From Spirosoma pollinicola (GTDB taxonomy: Bacteria > Bacteroidota > Bacteroidia > Cytophagales > Spirosomataceae), in NCBI RefSeq assembly GCF_002831565.1, contig NZ_CP025096.1:3015027-3079026 (forward strand): 64,000 bases of DNA, in the 5' to 3' direction. Within the stretch, counting starts at the first letter, position 1, and each line of letters begins with the position of its first letter. The translations under genes and the position numbers were made by a program. Below the pieces are notes generated by a model, which was given only the letters and a program-made list of their open reading frames with translations, had not been told where the DNA came from and made no database searches. Of this stretch, positions 60,662-64,000 are shown one piece after another.

Positions 60662-61474
60662 TTAAATCTCACTTGGCGGAGAATTGAATTTTTTCTTATA
60701 AATACGTGTAAATCCTGACGGATGATTGTAGCCTAGTTTATAAGCTATTTGCGTAATCGAGTATTGGCCTGTCTGAAGCAATTTGCGGGCATATAGAAGT
60801 TTTTTATCGAGAATATATTGATGGGGGCTTTCGCCGTATATCTCAAAAAATAAAAGCTTGAATTTACTTACGCTCATACCTGCCATCCTCGCCATTTCTC
60901 TAACGGGTATAATCGGAATTTCAATATTCTTCACCAATTCCTTCTCTATCTCCTGAATTTTCCTAAACTCAACTATTTTAAAATTCTGAGGTTCCTTAAA
61001 AACTTTGTTTATCTGAATATCTACGATAAAATCATATAAAAATTGAAAAAAGTAGTTCTTTTTCAGAAGTTGCTTTTGTGTCGTCATAAAATACTCTTGC
61101 TGAAATAATCTATATTTTAATTTAAAAATACTTGATTCAGACAACCAGTTATCAGCAACGGCACTAACTTTTTGTTTTATAGTTTCCAGGCTATCAATTT
61201 GCGTACATAGCCACTCAAGGTTTATAGCAGCACCAATAAAGGGAGATTGGTCTGCTACAACCCCTAAAAGTAAATAACTGCCATTTACTTCTCTAGTAAG
61301 GGTGTTCACAATAGCATTCCATTCTTCCTCCTGTTCGTTTAGACTCCCAACAAACGTCGAATTCGAGCTAAAATCCCAGAAACACTCATCGATAAGCCAC
61401 TTATAATCAGCAGACTGTATTGGATTTGCCCTGTCAAAAAATCTAAATTTCAGAAAAATCATTGCTCCAATCAT
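60662..61474 (-). CDS. AraC-family transcription regulator
   Basis: 270 residues. The C-terminal 85 residues are a standard AraC/HTH_18 domain: MAGMSVSKFKLLFFEIYGESPHQYILDKKLLYARKLL, then ITQIAYKLGYNHPSGFTRIYKKKFNSPPSE. The N-terminal part (about 1-180) is mostly helical and I do not recognise it; it has no visible cupin. ATG at 61474, with another at 61462. Same strand as the LytTR regulator at 61593, about 120 bp after it. Ligand and targets are unknown. Confidence 0.85.
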   Translation of the reverse strand: MIGAMIFLKFRFFDRANPIQSADYKWLIDECFWDFSSNSTFVGSLNEQEEEWNAIVNTLTREVNGSYLLLGVVADQSPFIGAAINLEWLCTQIDSLETIKQKVSAVADNWLSESSIFKLKYRLFQQEYFMTTQKQLLKKNYFFQFLYDFIVDIQINKVFKEPQNFKIVEFRKIQEIEKELVKNIEIPIIPVREMARMAGMSVSKFKLLFFEIYGESPHQYILDKKLLYARKLLQTGQYSITQIAYKLGYNHPSGFTRIYKKKFNSPPSEI

Positions 61475-61592
61475 TGGTATATAACGTGTACGGTTAGACC
61501 AATTTGGAACTTACTGAAATACCTTTTGACGATTCTTTGCCGTTATTAGATACAAACGGCTCTTTTTCAGATACAAATAGCAGCAAGGGCCT

Positions 61593-62321
61593 CTATTTAT
61601 TTTTTATAAAATTGGTCACGATGTTTTTATAACTTCTACCAATAGGCAAGCAAGAACTACCAATTAATTGTACAGTATCATTTTCAAACTGTTTTATATA
61701 TTGCTTATTAACAGCATATTTGTTGTGAATACGAATAAAACTAGTGTCTAATTTATCTAACAATAATTTAGTCAACGATATTTTTAAAACAAACTTTTTA
61801 CCAATGGTATGAATAAAACAATGGGTTCTTTCTGCTTCTACGAAAACAATTTCTTCGAAGAATACTTGCTTGTATTGACCTGTTTTATGGCTTAAGTATA
61901 AGTAATTCCGATCAAGAAAAGAATACCGCTTGCTGGCCAGATTGGCATCTAGAGTTTGTTCAATTATTGAATGTAAAGAAAATTGATGAAAAGGCTTTAT
62001 CAGATAGTGAACGCTGCGCTGGTGTTGCGCCTGTAGGAAGATTTCTTTCTCATGAGAATTAGTCAGTAAGATAATAGGTATAGTAGACTGCTTCAGAGAT
62101 TTTAGTAACTCGATTCCAACCGCTTTTTTCTGAATAAATATATCTGACAAAATAAGATCGACCCGGTTTGTCTTAAGATAGGCCAATAGATCGTCTAATT
62201 GGTCAACAACCCGTATCAAATGGTATTCATACCGATCGGAAATCATCTCCGATACCATTATCTCTACCTTAATGCGATCAACAGGATCGTCTTCAAATAG
62301 CAGAATATTTATACTAACCAT
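61593..62321 (-). CDS. LytTR-type response regulator
   Basis: 242 residues from ATG at 62321. Receiver (about 5-125; ILLFEDDPVDR, LILSDIFIQ phospho-Asp, IILLTNS, YLIKPF) followed by a LytTR DNA-binding domain (about 145-242; YLYLSHKTGQYKQVFFEEIVFVEAERTHCFIHT, FIRIHNKYAVNKQYIKQF, SCLPIGRSYKNIV). Normal domain order, unlike the 1450 protein. It is transcribed away from the TPR-type histidine kinase at 62633, which is a candidate partner, although LytTR regulators more usually pair with LytS/HisKA_7TM-type kinases. Confidence 0.92.
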   Translation of the reverse strand: MVSINILLFEDDPVDRIKVEIMVSEMISDRYEYHLIRVVDQLDDLLAYLKTNRVDLILSDIFIQKKAVGIELLKSLKQSTIPIILLTNSHEKEIFLQAQHQRSVHYLIKPFHQFSLHSIIEQTLDANLASKRYSFLDRNYLYLSHKTGQYKQVFFEEIVFVEAERTHCFIHTIGKKFVLKISLTKLLLDKLDTSFIRIHNKYAVNKQYIKQFENDTVQLIGSSCLPIGRSYKNIVTNFIKNK

Positions 62322-62632
62322 TTTAGCTATACTATATATAAACAAAGACTCATTAGGCGTAAAAGTATATATATTTAATATAAATCGGGTAAAAAAACTT
62401 TTTTGACAATTACAATGACTTTTTAACTAATGCTACTGTACATTATGGCGGGACAGATACCTTTCAATAAATATTTATTAAAATTATGTATACTTATTAT
62501 TAATATATTTGACGTAAATTTATAGACTTATTGCACATTTTTGGGTATAAGCGGTGCTCAGCCTATCATAATTAGCTTTACAAGGTTGAAATGCCAGTTA
62601 ACCTTTGAAACCGTAATTTTATCTACCAAATT

Positions 62633-64000
62633 ATGCCTTCTTTTTCCGTTTACAAGTACTTGCTTATGTTCCTGTTGTATACACTAAGCGTTTCAGGACA
62701 AGCTATACAACACAGGCAGTTTAGAAATTATCCTGTTCTGACAAACCTGGATAGCCTCGAAAAAGTAGTTTACGCCACCAAAAACAGCCCTACCCGATAT
62801 TTGCAGGGGCTTATTTTGCTGGAGCGTGCCCGACTCTTCCGGTCTACAGCCGTTAACAAGGATTTGGAATCGATAAGAATACTGTCTCACCAACAGCATG
62901 ACCTCTTAGGGGCAGCTATGTACCAGTTTATGAAAGCCCGAATTATACGGTCAGACGATGTAGAAGAGTCAGCCAGGCTTGGGCTGGCAGCCGCTGCTTA
63001 TTTTGAACGAACCCAGGACACAACAGGCATGATGAATTGCTATTCTCATCTTCTGGACCTTAACACGATTGACGCCGTTGACAGACATCGACAGAATATG
63101 GTGAGCTATTATAATAAGTTAATGACCCTGGGCAGTCAATCCAGTTTTGGGCTCGATAAACTGATTCGCGCACGGGCGGTACTGGCTTACGGTCGTGATT
63201 TGTATGGCGATGAGAGCCTTGCCCTGGGTGAAAAAGCCTTTACCGAAGCCATCGCGCTCATTGACAAAAACGTCCAATATGAGTATCAGCGAACTAGTTT
63301 CTATGGAAATATGGGCAATTTATACAGCGTCTTTAAACAGTATAAAAAATCATTAGCCTTATATCTGAAACTGTATGCTATAGGCGATAACAGTACCGCG
63401 ACTATCAATAATTTTAATTTATCGAATAGATACCTGGAAAACAACGACTACAAAAATGCTGAACTTTACGCAACTAAAGCACTTGACTTTTTCCATTTAT
63501 ATAAGGATAAAAACACGGTAATGCTGCTAAAAATTTATAATCATCTGGCAACGGTGCTCTATAAAAACAAGCGCTACGAAGCAGCGTGGGCCAGTAGAAA
63601 TAGCGAAGACAGCCTGACCGCCATCAATACCGAAAAACTAAAGGCTACTGCTTTTCTGGATCTACAAACTAAGTACCAGACCGATCAAAAAGAGCAGGAA
63701 AATCAGCAACTACAGCAAGAGAAACGACGCTTGTTTTTTTATTTAGGCAGTGGCCTTATTTTTCTGTTATTGATTGGTTTTGCCCTTATTCGTCTCCGTT
63801 TGGCGAATCGTCGGATTAAGGAGCTTATGACACACCGGGACCAGTTTTATACGCTGGTGGCTCATGATCTGCGTGAACCTATTACAACCCTCACCGATAT
63901 TGGGGCTGTGGTTAGTTTTCTGGTCAAAAACAACCGCACGACCGACCTCATCAAGGTTACCAATCAGATCGAAACAGTTAGCAGTCAAACCCAACTCCTG
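62633..64000 (+). CDS. TPR-type sensor histidine kinase, 3' end missing
   Basis: An open frame from ATG at 62633 to the window edge (456 codons, no stop). Signal peptide (MPSFSVYKYLLMFLLYTLSVSGQ), a periplasmic TPR-like helical region (about 30-350), a coiled coil (KEQENQQLQQEKRR), one membrane helix (about 365-385; LFFYLGSGLIFLLLIGFALI) and the start of a HisKA domain with the phosphorylated His in FYTLVAHDLREPITTL. The ATPase domain would follow beyond 64000. This tetratricopeptide-membrane-kinase layout is very common in Bacteroidetes. Divergent from the LytTR regulator. Confidence 0.88.
   Translation, partial: MPSFSVYKYLLMFLLYTLSVSGQAIQHRQFRNYPVLTNLDSLEKVVYATKNSPTRYLQGLILLERARLFRSTAVNKDLESIRILSHQQHDLLGAAMYQFMKARIIRSDDVEESARLGLAAAAYFERTQDTTGMMNCYSHLLDLNTIDAVDRHRQNMVSYYNKLMTLGSQSSFGLDKLIRARAVLAYGRDLYGDESLALGEKAFTEAIALIDKNVQYEYQRTSFYGNMGNLYSVFKQYKKSLALYLKLYAIGDNSTATINNFNLSNRYLENNDYKNAELYATKALDFFHLYKDKNTVMLLKIYNHLATVLYKNKRYEAAWASRNSEDSLTAINTEKLKATAFLDLQTKYQTDQKEQENQQLQQEKRRLFFYLGSGLIFLLLIGFALIRLRLANRRIKELMTHRDQFYTLVAHDLREPITTLTDIGAVVSFLVKNNRTTDLIKVTNQIETVSSQTQLL

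Noticed and set aside
62504-62511. TATATTTG box upstream of the TPR kinase
   Set aside because: It fits TAnnTTTG but no TTG lies 19 bp upstream; in such AT-rich DNA one box alone is not evidence.
1-64000. CRISPR arrays, rRNA, tRNA, transposases, phage genes
   Set aside because: No regularly spaced direct repeats, no cloverleaf or rRNA-like sequence and no transposase or integrase motifs were noticed; I could not run a dedicated search.

Overview
The window looks like a chromosomal segment of a free-living Bacteroidota bacterium of the order Cytophagales, most like Spirosoma or a close relative. This rests on a SusC/SusD pair, a type IX secretion (T9SS) C-terminal sorting domain, a Nudix-type sugar regulator, LytTR response regulators, a DISM-type hybrid sensor, the near absence of Shine-Dalgarno sites and AT-rich gaps between roughly 50% GC genes. 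One gap carries a Bacteroidetes-type promoter (TTG, 19 bp, TAnnTTTG). I saw no rRNA, tRNA, CRISPR array, transposase or phage gene. The genus is an inference.

Region 1 (1-12.6 kb) is signalling and surface proteins: the 3' end of a large secreted protein, an inverted LytTR-receiver protein, two paralogous single-domain receivers, a 1,050-residue beta-helix protein with a T9SS tail, a sigma54-type response regulator in tandem with a soluble PAS-rich hybrid kinase, and a receiver that has lost its phosphoacceptor aspartate.

Region 2 (13-25 kb) is sugar-nucleotide and envelope metabolism: UDP-galactopyranose mutase, a lipoprotein/DoxX pair, an HtrA-like protease split by one amber codon, a secreted esterase overlapping an aldose 1-epimerase, and a two-gene unit made of a GalU-like nucleotidyltransferase and an 1,116-residue fusion of a GHMP sugar kinase to a eukaryotic-type UDP-sugar pyrophosphorylase.

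Region 3 (25-36.5 kb) holds two small paralogous unknown proteins and then an arabinose/rhamnose (pectin-like) degradation set: GH43, a DISM hybrid sensor with an AraC output, GH78, and a Nudix regulator with a degenerate catalytic box and a palindromic operator candidate in front of it.

Region 4 (36.5-58.7 kb, all minus strand) is the most striking part. A SusC/SusD importer leads a train of planctomycete-style proteins: two PSCyt1/DUF1549/DUF1553 proteins, two DUF1501 proteins, a DUF2231-cytochrome-LRR protein, a beta-propeller/cytochrome dehydrogenase, a TAT-exported TIM-barrel isomerase, a cysteine-free SUMF1 protein, a DUF1080 protein and a Dabb protein. Nearly every junction in the cytochrome part carries its own palindrome. 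I read it as a candidate extracytoplasmic, cytochrome-linked oxidative glycan degradation system.

Region 5 (58.7-64 kb) has an orphan protein with the His/Asp/Cys layout of CE-clan (Ulp1/YopJ-like) cysteine proteases, an AraC regulator, a LytTR response regulator and, divergent from it, a TPR-type histidine kinase that runs off the window.
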